A stretch of 64,000 nt of DNA from CAVZBW01 sp963773635 (GTDB lineage: Bacteria > Actinomycetota > Acidimicrobiia > Acidimicrobiales > RAAP-2), in the NCBI GenBank assembly GCA_963773635.1, contig CAVZBW010000002.1, forward strand, positions 310,001-374,000, in the 5' to 3' direction. The notes beneath the pieces are model-generated. The model saw only the letters and a program-made list of their open reading frames with translations. It was not told the DNA's origin and did not search any database. Shown here piece by piece: positions 8,110 to 16,794 of this stretch; the first letter of the stretch is position 1, and each line of letters opens with the position of its first letter. Position numbers and translations under genes: made by a program.

Positions 8110-9204
8110 TCAGCCGCCGGCGGCGGTGGTGGTGGTCGTGTCCGGTGGCGCCGTGGTGGTCGTCGTGTCCGGCGGCGCCGTGGTAGTCGTCGTGTCCGGC
8201 GGCGCCGTGGTGGTCGTGTCCGGTGGCGCCGTGGTGGTCGTGTCCGGTGGCGCCGTAGTGTTCGTCGTGCTCGGCGGCGCCGTGGTCGCGGTCCCACTCG
8301 GGGTGGCGGCCGGCGATCCCCCCTGGTTGGACGTCGAGCTGCCCGTCGTCCCCGTGGTTCCCGACCCCCCTCCGGCCGCAGAGGTCGACGTCGAGCCCGG
8401 CTTGGTGGTCGAGGGGTGCGTGCCGCCCGATGCGCCGGTGGTGGACTGAGGGGAAGCGTCCCCGGATGTCGAGGAGGTGTCGTTCCCGGGCACGGAGCCC
8501 TGCGCCGTCGTGTGCGTCGCCTTTCCCGCAGAGGTGGTGGTCGTCGTGGGCAGGGAACCGCCGATCGCCGAGAGCACCGCGGAGATCGTCGACCGCGGCG
8601 GCTTGGGAACCGCCGTCCCGACGGGCACGAATGCGGCCGTCACCAGCTGACCGTTGGTCAGCGCCAGGGTCTCCGGATCGGCAGCCGTGTGCCCGGCGCT
8701 CTCCGAGAAGTTGGACCAGGAGACGACGCGAACCTCGCCCACCTTGCCTGCGTCCGGCGTTCCCGGTGGGCACCGGTCTCCGTTTCGCAGCTCGGCGGTG
8801 CCCGGGTACCGAAAGGCGGTCGAGCCGACCACCAGGCCCGGGTAGTGATCGACGAAGCGGCCGAGGGTGGCCTGGGACTTGTCTCGGAGCGAGACGGCGA
8901 GAACCCCACTTCCCGGCGTAGTGACGCCGTCTCCCGCCGAGGACGCCGGGAGCGCCGGCTGCTGGACACCACAGCGCACCAAGGACAGTCCCGCGTACCA
9001 CGTGGTGGGCTTGGCGACCGCCGTCGACCTCGCGTACTCGTACCGCGAGAAGGCGACCGAGGCCAAGCCCAGGGCGAGGATCACGACCAGGGCGATCGAC
9101 CAATTGGCCGGGGTCTTTCCGCGGTGCGAGCGGCTCGGGCCGGTGGCGGCCGCTCGGCTCACGTACTTGCCCGTGGTGGTTCTACCCGTGGTGGTGACGG
9201 CCAT
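8110..9204 (-). CDS. Membrane-anchored Thr/Pro-rich extracellular protein
   Basis: A protein of about 364 residues with a short cytoplasmic N-terminus, one transmembrane helix (TPANWSIALVVILALGLA) and an extracellular region. That region has a globular part containing two cysteines (LVRCGVQQP, GDRCPPG) and then a long Ser/Thr/Gly-rich linker. It ends in tandem APPDTTTT repeats. The topology suggests a wall-spanning stalk. No enzymatic motif is seen. I chose the ATG at 9204; an in-frame ATG at 9285 would add 27 residues and cannot be excluded. The gene is convergent with the YihY gene, 9 bases from its stop. Confidence 0.72.
   Translation of the reverse strand: MAVTTTGRTTTGKYVSRAAATGPSRSHRGKTPANWSIALVVILALGLASVAFSRYEYARSTAVAKPTTWYAGLSLVRCGVQQPALPASSAGDGVTTPGSGVLAVSLRDKSQATLGRFVDHYPGLVVGSTAFRYPGTAELRNGDRCPPGTPDAGKVGEVRVVSWSNFSESAGHTAADPETLALTNGQLVTAAFVPVGTAVPKPPRSTISAVLSAIGGSLPTTTTTSAGKATHTTAQGSVPGNDTSSTSGDASPQSTTGASGGTHPSTTKPGSTSTSAAGGGSGTTGTTGSSTSNQGGSPAATPSGTATTAPPSTTNTTAPPDTTTTAPPDTTTTAPPDTTTTTAPPDTTTTTAPPDTTTTTAAGG
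8126..8284 (-). repeat. Tandem repeats encoding APPDTTTT units
   Basis: Six or so adjacent 24- or 27-base units lie inside the 3' end of the anchored-protein gene. The unit length differs by one Thr codon, so the array stays in frame. This kind of array expands and contracts readily by slippage and is a site where assembly length may be unreliable. Confidence 0.85.
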
Positions 9205-9481
9205 CTGACCGTTAAGGCTATCGACCGCGAGTGTGCGTCGCTCGGTGCTGGTCGCGACAGAAACGCCAGGTCTGACCAGTAGCATGGTCGTGCTCTCGGG
9301 TGCGGCCCCGCCGTGCCTCCCTCTCTCTCCGGCCGGCGGGGCCCCCGGAGCCCGAATCCGCCCAAATTAGTGCTCGCCGCCGGACGCGGAGAGTGAAGCG
9401 TCCCGGGCTCAGGCCGAGACATCCGGGCACCCGCGGGCTCGATCCTCAACCTCGGGCGCGCGGGAACCGTCGGTTAGGGTG

Positions 9482-10291
9482 ATGGGCGAGCTCCGGGGGG
9501 TCCCGCCGGTCGGAGAGAGGGCACGGCGGGGCGTTCCCGGGGCTCCTTGTGATCGAGGGGAGACCACGGAGATCGACGGTTCGGTTGCCCTGGTCACCGG
9601 GGCCAACCGCGGACTCGGCTTGGCGTTCGCCCGCGAGCTGGTGTCCCGCGGGGCACAGCGCGTCTATGGGGCGGCTCGCGACCCCGCTGCCGTGAACGAG
9701 CCGGGCCTGACCCCCATCGCCCTCGACATCACCGATTCCGAGCGGGTCGCCGAGGTGGCGCAAGGGTGTTCCGACGTCGACCTGCTCGTCAACAACGCTG
9801 GCGTGATGGCGGCCAGCACCTTCCTCGGGGCACCGAGTCTCGACGCGGCCCGGAGCGAGATGGAGACCAACTACTTTGGCACGCTCGGGATGTGCCGGGC
9901 CTTTGCGCCCGTGCTGGCGGCCAACGGTGGCGGGGCCGTCGTCAACATGCTGTCGGTGACCAGCTTCTACACCAACCCCATCGACGCCTCCTACGGCGCG
10001 TCCAAAGCCGCCGCGTGGTCGCTCACCAACGGCATCCGCATCGAGCTCGCCCAGCAGGGCACGCAGGTCGTCGCCGTCCACGCGAGCTTCATCGACACGG
10101 AGATGGCTGCGGGCATCGATGCGCCAAAGGTCAGCCCCGAGTCGGTCGCTCGCCAGACCGTCGACGCCCTCGAGGGGGGAGGGATCGAGGTGCTGGCCGA
10201 CGAGCGTTCGAGGTTCGTCAAGGCATCGCTGCCACGCGACCACGAGCTGATCTATCCGCCGGTCCAGGCGTTTTGGGACGGGCTCCAGTAG
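9482..10291 (+). CDS. Short-chain dehydrogenase, classical SDR
   Basis: An SDR with TGANRGLGLAF as nucleotide-binding motif, NNAGVMAAST, catalytic Ser in VTSFYTN and YGASKAAAW as the YxxxK motif. The C-terminus (IDTEMAAGIDAPKVSPE) resembles SDRs of the '3-oxoacyl/retinol' group. The start is uncertain. The nearest canonical in-frame starts (GTG 9479, ATG 9482) give about 31 extra residues before EIDGSVALVTG. No ATG, GTG or TTG lies between them and the fold. A non-canonical start after the GAGGGGAG near 9555 is possible. It is followed 49 bases later by the permease gene. Confidence 0.8.
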   Translation: MGELRGVPPVGERARRGVPGAPCDRGETTEIDGSVALVTGANRGLGLAFARELVSRGAQRVYGAARDPAAVNEPGLTPIALDITDSERVAEVAQGCSDVDLLVNNAGVMAASTFLGAPSLDAARSEMETNYFGTLGMCRAFAPVLAANGGGAVVNMLSVTSFYTNPIDASYGASKAAAWSLTNGIRIELAQQGTQVVAVHASFIDTEMAAGIDAPKVSPESVARQTVDALEGGGIEVLADERSRFVKASLPRDHELIYPPVQAFWDGLQ

Positions 10292-10340
10292 CCACGCGAT
10301 CAAAGGGAGGCGCGGACCTCCGGCGGTAGCCTGAGCCGCC

Positions 10341-11171
10341 GTGGCGATACTCGTCGGGCTGTTGGTCGCCGCTGCATTTGGTGGGGGGGATTTCCTCGGG
10401 GGCCTCGCCTCGAGAGAGGCCAACACCTTGACGGTGCTTGCCGCAGCCCAGCTGACCGCCGTCCTGGGTGCCGCCGTCTTCGCCGTTGCCGCGGGCCACA
10501 TGCCAGGACCTGCCGTCTTCGGACTCGGCGCCGCTGCCGGCCTGCTCAATGTGACCGCGCTCGGCTGCCTCTACCAGGCCCTGGCGATCGGCCAGATCGG
10601 GGAGGTGGCGCCCGTGGCCGCAGTGGTGGGATCGGTGCTACCGGTGGCGTGGGGACTCGCCGTCGGGGAGCGACCCGGCGTCCTGCCTCTCGTCGGCGTC
10701 GCGCTCGCGGTGGCAGCCGGTGGGATGATCTCCCTCGAGCGGGACGAGCGACACGGCTGGCGCTTCGGTCACGCCCTGTTGCTCGCCGTGGCGGCCGGGG
10801 TCGGATTTGGGACCTCGTTGATCCTGTTTGCCGATGTCTCCCACCACGGTGGCTTCTGGCCGGTGCTTTCCGCCCGGGTTGCGGCACTCGTGGCGGTGTC
10901 CCTCGTCGTGGTCGCGACGGCCACGCCCCGGGTCCTGCCTCCCCGGCCCAGGTGGCGAGCGCTGCTGGCCGGCCTCCTCGAGGTGACCGGCACCGCCCTG
11001 CTCCTCGTCGCCATCCGCCACGGCCTCGTGGCGGTCGTGGCACCGGTCGCCTCGCTCGCTCCGGCGGTTACCGTCCTCGGCGCGTGGTGGTTCCTGAAGG
11101 AGCGGGCGTCCCGGCTGCAGGTCGCCGGCCTGGGACTGGCGCTGACCGGCCTGGTCCTTATTGCTCTCTGA
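10341..11171 (+). CDS. EamA/DMT-family permease
   Basis: A 276-residue protein with about ten transmembrane helices made of two EamA halves, as in drug/metabolite transporters. The second half ends with the family-typical LAPAVTVLGAWWFLKERAS and a final GLALTGLVLIAL helix. GTG start. No substrate can be inferred. The last codons and the stop lie inside the first copy of a triple 14-base repeat. Confidence 0.87.
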   Translation: MAILVGLLVAAAFGGGDFLGGLASREANTLTVLAAAQLTAVLGAAVFAVAAGHMPGPAVFGLGAAAGLLNVTALGCLYQALAIGQIGEVAPVAAVVGSVLPVAWGLAVGERPGVLPLVGVALAVAAGGMISLERDERHGWRFGHALLLAVAAGVGFGTSLILFADVSHHGGFWPVLSARVAALVAVSLVVVATATPRVLPPRPRWRALLAGLLEVTGTALLLVAIRHGLVAVVAPVASLAPAVTVLGAWWFLKERASRLQVAGLGLALTGLVLIAL

Positions 11172-11201
11172 GGATTGCTCTCTGAGGATTGCTCTCTGAG
11201 G
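11160..11201. repeat. Three perfect tandem copies of a 14-base unit at a gene end
   Basis: The unit ATTGCTCTCTGAGG occurs at 11160-11173, 11174-11187 and 11188-11201. The first copy contains the final Ile-Ala-Leu codons and the TGA of the EamA gene, so the second and third copies are non-coding duplications of a gene end. Confidence 0.9.
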
Positions 11202-11234
11202 ACGTCGCTCCGCCCGGAGACCGCGAGGGCGAAG

Positions 11235-12080
11235 CTACCGCAGGCCCGTCGAGGGCTTGACCGAGATCGGGTAGGCGCACTGACCGACGGCCGCGCCTCC
11301 CACCACGTTTGGCGGAGCCCCCGAGTCCCCAAACTGCACCGCGGGCGAGTTGTTGAGGCACACCATGTTGAGGGACACCGAGTTGTTGAGGATCTCGTCG
11401 GCGTCCGGATCGGCCAACGTGTTGTTGCTGATGTTGGCGTTGCCGCCCACCTGGTTGCGGAGGCCTCCGAGCCAGCACGACTGGAGGTTGAGAACCGTAA
11501 GGTTCCCGCGGATGGTGTTGTTCTCGAAGTCGGAGTAGGCGGGAGTGCCCTCGAAGTTGGGATCGGTGCCGAACAGGGGAGGCGGCGCGCAGGTCACGCC
11601 CCCGCCGCCGCCGATGACCGAGGCATTCCCCCCGATGGTCACCCCGTGGACCACCACGGCCAAGGCGTTGACCGCGGAGATGTTGCCGCCCACGGTGTCG
11701 TTGGTGCTGTCCTCGCAGATCGACGGGCTGCATCCGAGGGCAAGCGCCGCGCCCTGCCCGACGCTGACGTTGCCGGAGACATAGACGTCTCCCGGGAGCC
11801 CGGCGCCGGGCCCGCCGGAAGGTGGCGACAACGCGTCCAGCAGCGAATTCGGGGCGAGACTGAGGTTGCCCCTGATCGTGACCGCACCCGATGGCACGTA
11901 ACAGGTCCCCGCAACCGTCACGGATCCGTACGTGCCGGGAGCGATGACACCGCCTGTGCAGGTGTAGGAGGTCGGTGGTGGTTGGAGCGCCGACGCTGCG
12001 GTTGCCCCCACGCCGGACAGCCCGGCGCCCACACCAAGGACTCCCAACAAGATTGCGGGAACCAATCGAAGCCTCTTCAC
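11235..12080 (-). CDS. Secreted beta-helix-like protein of unknown function
   Basis: A 281-residue exported protein. The N-terminus is a clear Sec signal (MKRLRLVPAILLGVLGVGAG, ending near an ASA-type cleavage site at about residue 32). The mature part is made of short degenerate turns with GN-rich spacing (VTIRGNLSLAPNS, VYVSGNVSVGQG, VGGNISAVNAL, VTIGGNASVIGG, NTIRGNLTVLN), a pattern expected for a right-handed parallel beta-helix. Several cysteines could form disulfides. GTG start at 12080, with GAGGGAGGG upstream. No catalytic residues can be pointed to; adhesion or a surface role is only a guess. Confidence 0.75.
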   Translation of the reverse strand: MKRLRLVPAILLGVLGVGAGLSGVGATAASALQPPPTSYTCTGGVIAPGTYGSVTVAGTCYVPSGAVTIRGNLSLAPNSLLDALSPPSGGPGAGLPGDVYVSGNVSVGQGAALALGCSPSICEDSTNDTVGGNISAVNALAVVVHGVTIGGNASVIGGGGGVTCAPPPLFGTDPNFEGTPAYSDFENNTIRGNLTVLNLQSCWLGGLRNQVGGNANISNNTLADPDADEILNNSVSLNMVCLNNSPAVQFGDSGAPPNVVGGAAVGQCAYPISVKPSTGLR

Positions 12081-12357
12081 GTGCGCCCTCCCTCGCTCAT
12101 GCGCGGCTGGGGTCTTTATAGAGCGACCGGGAGGGGCTGTCAACGCTGTGGCAAGAAGTCCTGTGGGGGAGGGCTCGAATGCAACTGGGTCGAGAACATC
12201 GCCTGCACAATGGCGGCCCGCAGCCTGCGGAGCAGGGCTCTTTACCCCGACTTGGCAGAGCAGTCTCCCAGACCACTCTTCCGCCGGACGGCGATCACGG
12301 AGCGGGCCCCTGCGCACCGGCGGTGCCGAGGCCGCCACGGATAGGCTGGCGCGAACT

Positions 12358-13242
12358 GTGGACGACACCAACGGCCCGAGACGCGGCGGAGGGACGGGGG
12401 GCTTTCCGGCATCGGACGACGGCACCCGGGCGGGCCAGGTCGGGTTGGACCCCGGTGCCCAGGTCATCTCGAAGAAGGAGTACGAGAAGCACTTGCTCCG
12501 GCTCCAAACCGAGCTGGTGCGGATGCAGGAGTGGATCGTGCACGCGGGCCTGCGCGTCGTGGTCATCTTCGAGGGACGCGACACGGCCGGGAAGGGTGGC
12601 ACGATCAAGCGCATCACGGAGCGCCTCAACGCTCGCCACTGTCGCGTGGTCGCCCTCGGCACCCCGACCGAACGCGAGCGGGGACAGTGGTACTTCCAGC
12701 GCTACGTCTCCCACCTGCCCTCCGCGGGTGAGATCGTCCTGTTCGACCGCAGCTGGTACAACCGAGCCGGGATCGAGCGGGTGATGGAATTCTGCACCGA
12801 GGAGGAACACGCCGACTTCTTCCGAACCTGCCCCCAGCTCGAGCGAGCACTGGTGCGGTCCGGGACCGTCCTGGTCAAGTACTGGTTGTCCCTGAGCGAC
12901 GAGGAGCAGGAACGTCGCTTCAACGAGCGGATGCACAACCCCGGCAAGCGATGGAAGTTGAGCGCGATGGACCTGGAGGCTCGAGCCCGGTGGGTGGACT
13001 TCGCCGAGGCCAAGGACGAGATGTTCGCCTACACGGACATCAAGGAGGCCCCGTGGTACGTCGTCGACGCGGACGACAAGCGGGCAGCCCGGCTCAACAT
13101 CATCAGTCATCTCTTGGAGGTGGTGCCCTACCAGGCCGTGCCGCACCAGTCTGTGCAGCTCCCACCGCGGCAGGAACGGTCGTACGCGAGACCGCCGATC
13201 GACAGCCAAACCTGGGTTCCGAGACGGTTCGTCGTTCGATAG
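12358..13242 (+). CDS. ppk2: Polyphosphate kinase 2 family protein
   Basis: A 294-residue PPK2, which transfers phosphate between polyphosphate and nucleotides. The P-loop FEGRDTAGKGGTIKRI begins at about residue 71 and the lid/Walker B region VLFDRSWYNRAGIERV at about 127. Further conserved stretches are GQWYFQRYVSHLP, KYWLSLSDEEQ, RFNERMHNPGKRWKLS and YVVDADDKRAARLN. The length matches one-domain PPK2 enzymes (about 290-300 residues). GTG start; the upstream region would add a poorly conserved leader. Whether it prefers ADP, GDP or AMP cannot be told with certainty. It is convergent with the P450 gene. Confidence 0.92.
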   Translation: MDDTNGPRRGGGTGGFPASDDGTRAGQVGLDPGAQVISKKEYEKHLLRLQTELVRMQEWIVHAGLRVVVIFEGRDTAGKGGTIKRITERLNARHCRVVALGTPTERERGQWYFQRYVSHLPSAGEIVLFDRSWYNRAGIERVMEFCTEEEHADFFRTCPQLERALVRSGTVLVKYWLSLSDEEQERRFNERMHNPGKRWKLSAMDLEARARWVDFAEAKDEMFAYTDIKEAPWYVVDADDKRAARLNIISHLLEVVPYQAVPHQSVQLPPRQERSYARPPIDSQTWVPRRFVVR

Positions 13243-13256
13243 GTCGCGCCGCACGC

Positions 13257-13271
13257 GACGGCGCTGCCGTC
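13257..13271. terminator. Short GC hairpin between convergent genes
   Basis: GACGGC and GCCGTC flank a three-base loop in the 69-base gap between the convergent PPK2 and P450 genes. No T-run follows on either strand, so a terminator role is only suggested by position. Confidence 0.3.
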
Positions 13272-13311
13272 GGCCGGCCTGGCCGTCAGCGGCGGCGTCC
13301 GTCCCTCCCGA

Positions 13312-14586
13312 CTACGAAAACTCGAGGTGAAGGCGTGTCAGTCCGCGCAGGATATAGGTCGGCACGTAGTCGTAGCGGCGGGCATCGGCCGGGCCGTGAG
13401 CGGACTCCGAGATGCGGATGTCGCGCATCCGCTCGAGGAGCCGCTCGATGCTGATCCGGGTCTCCGCACGGGCCAAAGGTCCGCCGGGGCAGGCATGCGG
13501 TCCCCGCCCAAACGCCAAATGCTCTTTGGCATTGGCGCGGTCCATCCGGAACTCCTCGGGATGGTCGAAATGACGCGGGTCCCGTCCCGCGGCGCCGTTG
13601 AGCACCATGACGGTGGTGCCGGCAGGGATCGCCACCCCGCCGACGCTGGCGGCCGTGCGGGAGAGCCGGAAGTCACCCTTGACCGGGCTCTCGAACCGTA
13701 GACACTCCTCCACGAAGCCGGGGATACGGTCGTAGTCGTTCCGCAAGTGGTCCTGGACGTCGTCGCGCTCCGCGATGATCTGGAGTGCGCTCCCGAGCAG
13801 CCGCACCGTCGTCTCCTGGCCGGCCGAGAACAGGTTGGCGGCAACCCGCACGACGTCGATCACCTCGGGTAGGGAGCCGTCCGGAAAGGTCGCGGTCGCC
13901 AGTCCCGTCAGGATGTCGTCACGGGGATCCCGACGGCGCTCCTCCACGTAGGTCGTGAGGCGGTCGTAGAGGAACTCGAGCGGCGAGTGCCCGAGCGAGG
14001 CGGACCCGGTGCTGCCGAGGCCCTGGGGGCGATGGCTGCCCCCGCCTTGGAGCTCCTCGCGGAACCACCCGTGGTCCTCCTCGGGGACACCCAGCAGATC
14101 GGCGATGACGTAGAGGGTGAAGGGACCTGCGAAGTCCCTGATGAACTCGCACTCGCCGCGAGCGACGAACTCATCGATCTGGCGGTCGGCGTTGCGCCAC
14201 ATGAAGTCCTCGTTCTCGCGCAGCCTCTTCGGCGTGATCAGACGCATGAGCAGGCCGCGGTGCGCCTTGTGCTTGGGCGGGTCCATCGTCGTGATCTGGT
14301 CGCTGAAGGGCAAGGCGTCCCGATGCTGCTCGACGAGGTCGCTCACGTCGTCGCCCTCGAGCGGTACGGGGAAGCCCGGAAAAGGTCCGGTCACCGAGTT
14401 GCACGACGAGAAGGTGCCCGTGTTCATGTACACCGAGACCGCCTCGTCGTAGCCGGTGACCATCACGACGTCGTGGTGGGTCTCCCGCTGCACCGGGCAC
14501 TGCCCACGCAGGTAGTCGAAGTACGGGTAGGGGTCGACGATCAGGTCGTTGCCTCGGAAGAAATCGATCTTCTCGAACTCCCCCAC
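13312..14586 (-). CDS. Cytochrome P450
   Basis: A 424-residue soluble bacterial P450 mono-oxygenase. The I-helix oxygen-binding motif SAGQETTVR is at about residues 254-262, the K-helix ExxR is E294-R297, and the heme-binding loop FGRGPHACPGG has Cys366 as thiolate ligand. The GTG at 14586 has AAGGGGGC upstream and aligns with the ATG of the second P450. The two P450s are close paralogues along their whole length: both have DPYPYFD, FSSCNSV, VPLEGDDV, MDPP and LITPKRL/LLTPKRL. Electrons would come from a ferredoxin system; none is directly adjacent. The substrate is unknown; related enzymes oxidise steroids, terpenes and fatty acids. Confidence 0.93.
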   Translation of the reverse strand: MGEFEKIDFFRGNDLIVDPYPYFDYLRGQCPVQRETHHDVVMVTGYDEAVSVYMNTGTFSSCNSVTGPFPGFPVPLEGDDVSDLVEQHRDALPFSDQITTMDPPKHKAHRGLLMRLITPKRLRENEDFMWRNADRQIDEFVARGECEFIRDFAGPFTLYVIADLLGVPEEDHGWFREELQGGGSHRPQGLGSTGSASLGHSPLEFLYDRLTTYVEERRRDPRDDILTGLATATFPDGSLPEVIDVVRVAANLFSAGQETTVRLLGSALQIIAERDDVQDHLRNDYDRIPGFVEECLRFESPVKGDFRLSRTAASVGGVAIPAGTTVMVLNGAAGRDPRHFDHPEEFRMDRANAKEHLAFGRGPHACPGGPLARAETRISIERLLERMRDIRISESAHGPADARRYDYVPTYILRGLTRLHLEFS

Positions 14587-14641
14587 GGCACGCCCCCTTG
14601 GCTCGCTTTCGACACTGCCGAGCCTGGCTGAGAACCACGCT

Positions 14642-15370
14642 CTACTCTTTGGAGAGTACCACTCTCGGACCCTCGAGCCGCTCGAGCAGGTCCTCGACGA
14701 AGGCGGCGGTCTCCGCATGCCCCGTGGTCATGCCGAGCGTCCCACGCTCGATCACCAGAACCTGCGAGACGCTCGTCATCAACACGCTGCACACGACCGG
14801 CGGGATTCCCTCGGCGACGCCGTACTGGTTGAGCACCCTCTGCAGTGCCCGAGCCTGTTCGGCCCGGTATCGCTCGGCCGCCTCCGATATCTCGGCTCGG
14901 ATCTCCTTGCGGTGATTGGCCAACGCGGCGAACTCCATCGTCAGCACGGTGCCGCGCGGGTCGCAACTGAGCTCCCACAGCGACCAGAGCGGCTGGTCCG
15001 ACGCCAACGCCCGTGCCATCCGCTCGAGACCCTGCCCGGCGCGCCGCCGAAACAGGGCAAGGAACAGGTCGTCCATCGTGCGGAAGTAGTAGTGGACGAG
15101 CTGGGGCTTGAGCTGGGCACGGGCCGCAACGCGCCGAGACGTCACCGCGGCGTACCCCTGCTCGAGCATGATCCGCTCGGCGGCTTCCAGCAGCAAGGCT
15201 CGAGTGTTGGACGTTTCCGCTCCGATCCTCCTCGGAGCAAGCTCCCGCGTGCCTCCAGCACCTGCCGCATCGCTGGTCGTTCGCTCGTCGTCGTGCCGAA
15301 GTGTCAGATGTACATGCCTCCGTTGACCCCGATCACCTGGCCAGTGACATAGCCCGCTTCGTCCGAGCAT
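14642..15370 (-). CDS. TetR-family transcriptional regulator
   Basis: A TetR regulator with an N-terminal helix-turn-helix (LLEAAERIMLEQGYAAVTSR, then RVAARAQLKPQLVHYYF) and a helical ligand-binding domain. It lies between the two P450s and is the obvious candidate to control them, probably as a ligand-released repressor. The start is problematic. The open frame begins at 15370, inside the SDR remnant that overlaps it in another frame. No ATG, GTG or TTG lies between the end of that remnant and the HTH. The first roughly 50 residues are therefore doubtful, and initiation may be at a rare codon after AGGAGG near 15230. Confidence 0.82.
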   Translation of the reverse strand: MLGRSGLCHWPGDRGQRRHVHLTLRHDDERTTSDAAGAGGTRELAPRRIGAETSNTRALLLEAAERIMLEQGYAAVTSRRVAARAQLKPQLVHYYFRTMDDLFLALFRRRAGQGLERMARALASDQPLWSLWELSCDPRGTVLTMEFAALANHRKEIRAEISEAAERYRAEQARALQRVLNQYGVAEGIPPVVCSVLMTSVSQVLVIERGTLGMTTGHAETAAFVEDLLERLEGPRVVLSKE

Positions 15371-15480
15371 AGGTAGGAGCAGGCCGATGCGATGTCCTTC
15401 GGTGTGCCCGCCCTTCCGACGGGAACCATCCTGCCCATGGCCTCGACGCTCGGAACGTTGCCGCTCTCCCCACCGCGACC
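15304..15480 (-). pseudogene. C-terminal remnant of an SDR gene
   Basis: About 58 codons in one frame translate to a typical SDR tail: an ESGNVPSVEAMGRMVPVGRA stretch, then GTPKDIASACSYLCSDEAGY, then VTGQVIGVNGGMYI and a TGA. Nothing of the Rossmann fold or active site is present; instead the P450 gene ends at 15488, immediately upstream. The tail is similar to the SDR at 18191-18939 (GTPDDVAAACAFLCSEEAGY, then ITGQQINVNG). It is best explained as a gene truncated by rearrangement next to the duplicated P450. Confidence 0.8.
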
Positions 15481-15487
15481 CGCGCGC

Positions 15488-16768
15488 TCACTGCGCCTCC
15501 ACGGGGGTGAACTCGATGTGGAGGTTGCTCAGGCCCCGCAAGACCCAGGTGGGCTCGTAGTCGAAACGACGGGCTCCTGGCGGTCCATGGTGCTCCTCGG
15601 ACAGCCGGATGTCGCGCATGCGCTCGAGGATGCGCTCGATGCTCACCCGACCCTCCACCCGGGCCAAGGGTCCGCCGGGGCAGGCATGTGCGCCTCTACC
15701 GAAGGCGATGTGGACCCTGGCGTTGGGCCGGTGGACGCGGAACTCGTCCGGGCATTCGAACAGTCGCGGATCGCGATTGGCCGCGCCGTTGAGTACCATC
15801 ACCGGCGTACCGGCGGCGATGCCCACTCCCGCGACCGTGGTGGCACGGCGGGCGAGCCGAAAATCGGCCTTGACCGGGCTCTCGATGCGCAGGGCCTCCT
15901 CGATGAAGCCGGGGATCCGGTCCCGGTGCGCACGCAGCTCGTCCTGCAGCTCGGGATACTCGGCCAGGTACTTCAGCGCAACGGCGAGCAGCCGCGCGGT
16001 CGTCTCCTGGCCGGCTGCGAAGAGGAAGGTCGCTGTGCGCACGACGTTGGTCACCTCGGGGGTCGACCCGTCGGGGTAGGTCGCAAGGGCCAGGTTCGTC
16101 AGTACGTCGTTGCGTGGTTCGCGTCGCCGGTCCTCGATGTACCGCGTAAACCAGTCGTCGAGCCACTCCAGTGCGTTGATTCCCATGCCGTCGCCCTCCG
16201 CTCCGATCTTTCCGGGCGATTCGGACAACCCGAAGCCCTCGCGGAACCGTCCGTGGTCGGACTCGGGCACCCCCAGCACATCGGCGACCACGAGCATCGC
16301 AAACGGCTGTGCGTAGGCCCGGATGAACTCGCACCGACCCGAACGGGCCAATTCGTCAATCTGGCGACCGGCGAGTCGCCACATGAACTCCTCGTTCTCC
16401 TTGAGCCGCTTCGGCGTCAAGAGCCGCATGATCAACGAACGCTCCCGGTTGTGCTCGGGAGGATCCATGGTGACCATGTGCTCGTTCATGGGCAGCTGGT
16501 CCCGGTAACGGTCGATGAGGTCGCCGACGTCGTCACCCTCGAGCGGGACCGGGAAGGTCGCGAAGGGACCGATCACCGAATTGCACGATGAGAAGTCGTC
16601 GCTGTTCAGATAGATCTCCGACGCTTCCTCGTATCCCGTGACGGCGACCACCCCGTGTTGAGAGGTGGGCAAGACCGGGCAGCGCGCCCGCAGGTGGTCG
16701 AAATACGGGTACGGATCCTCGACGAGGGATGCGTCCGAGAAGAAGTCGACCGAGTCGTAGTCCGCCAT
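15488..16768 (-). CDS. Cytochrome P450 (paralogue of the P450 at 13312-14586)
   Basis: A 426-residue P450 with I-helix AAGQETTAR at about residues 241-249, ExxR at E281-R284, and heme loop FGRGAHACPGG with Cys363. It starts at an ATG with AAGGGGGC upstream. Sequence and length match the other P450 closely throughout, which indicates duplication and divergence rather than independent origins. Two tandem operator-like palindromes sit 27-68 bases upstream of the start codon. Its likely role is hydroxylation of a hydrophobic substrate that feeds the neighbouring dehydrogenases and CoA enzymes; the substrate is not known. Confidence 0.93.
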   Translation of the reverse strand: MADYDSVDFFSDASLVEDPYPYFDHLRARCPVLPTSQHGVVAVTGYEEASEIYLNSDDFSSCNSVIGPFATFPVPLEGDDVGDLIDRYRDQLPMNEHMVTMDPPEHNRERSLIMRLLTPKRLKENEEFMWRLAGRQIDELARSGRCEFIRAYAQPFAMLVVADVLGVPESDHGRFREGFGLSESPGKIGAEGDGMGINALEWLDDWFTRYIEDRRREPRNDVLTNLALATYPDGSTPEVTNVVRTATFLFAAGQETTARLLAVALKYLAEYPELQDELRAHRDRIPGFIEEALRIESPVKADFRLARRATTVAGVGIAAGTPVMVLNGAANRDPRLFECPDEFRVHRPNARVHIAFGRGAHACPGGPLARVEGRVSIERILERMRDIRLSEEHHGPPGARRFDYEPTWVLRGLSNLHIEFTPVEAQ

Positions 16769-16794
16769 GGGCCGCCCCCTTCGGGCTCAACGGA

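Noticed and set aside
8126..8449. Plus-strand open frame with Val/Gly repeats (VVVVSGGA)
   Set aside because: It is the antisense shadow of the APPDTTTT repeat array; the minus-strand frame has the membrane helix and cysteine domain of a real anchored protein.
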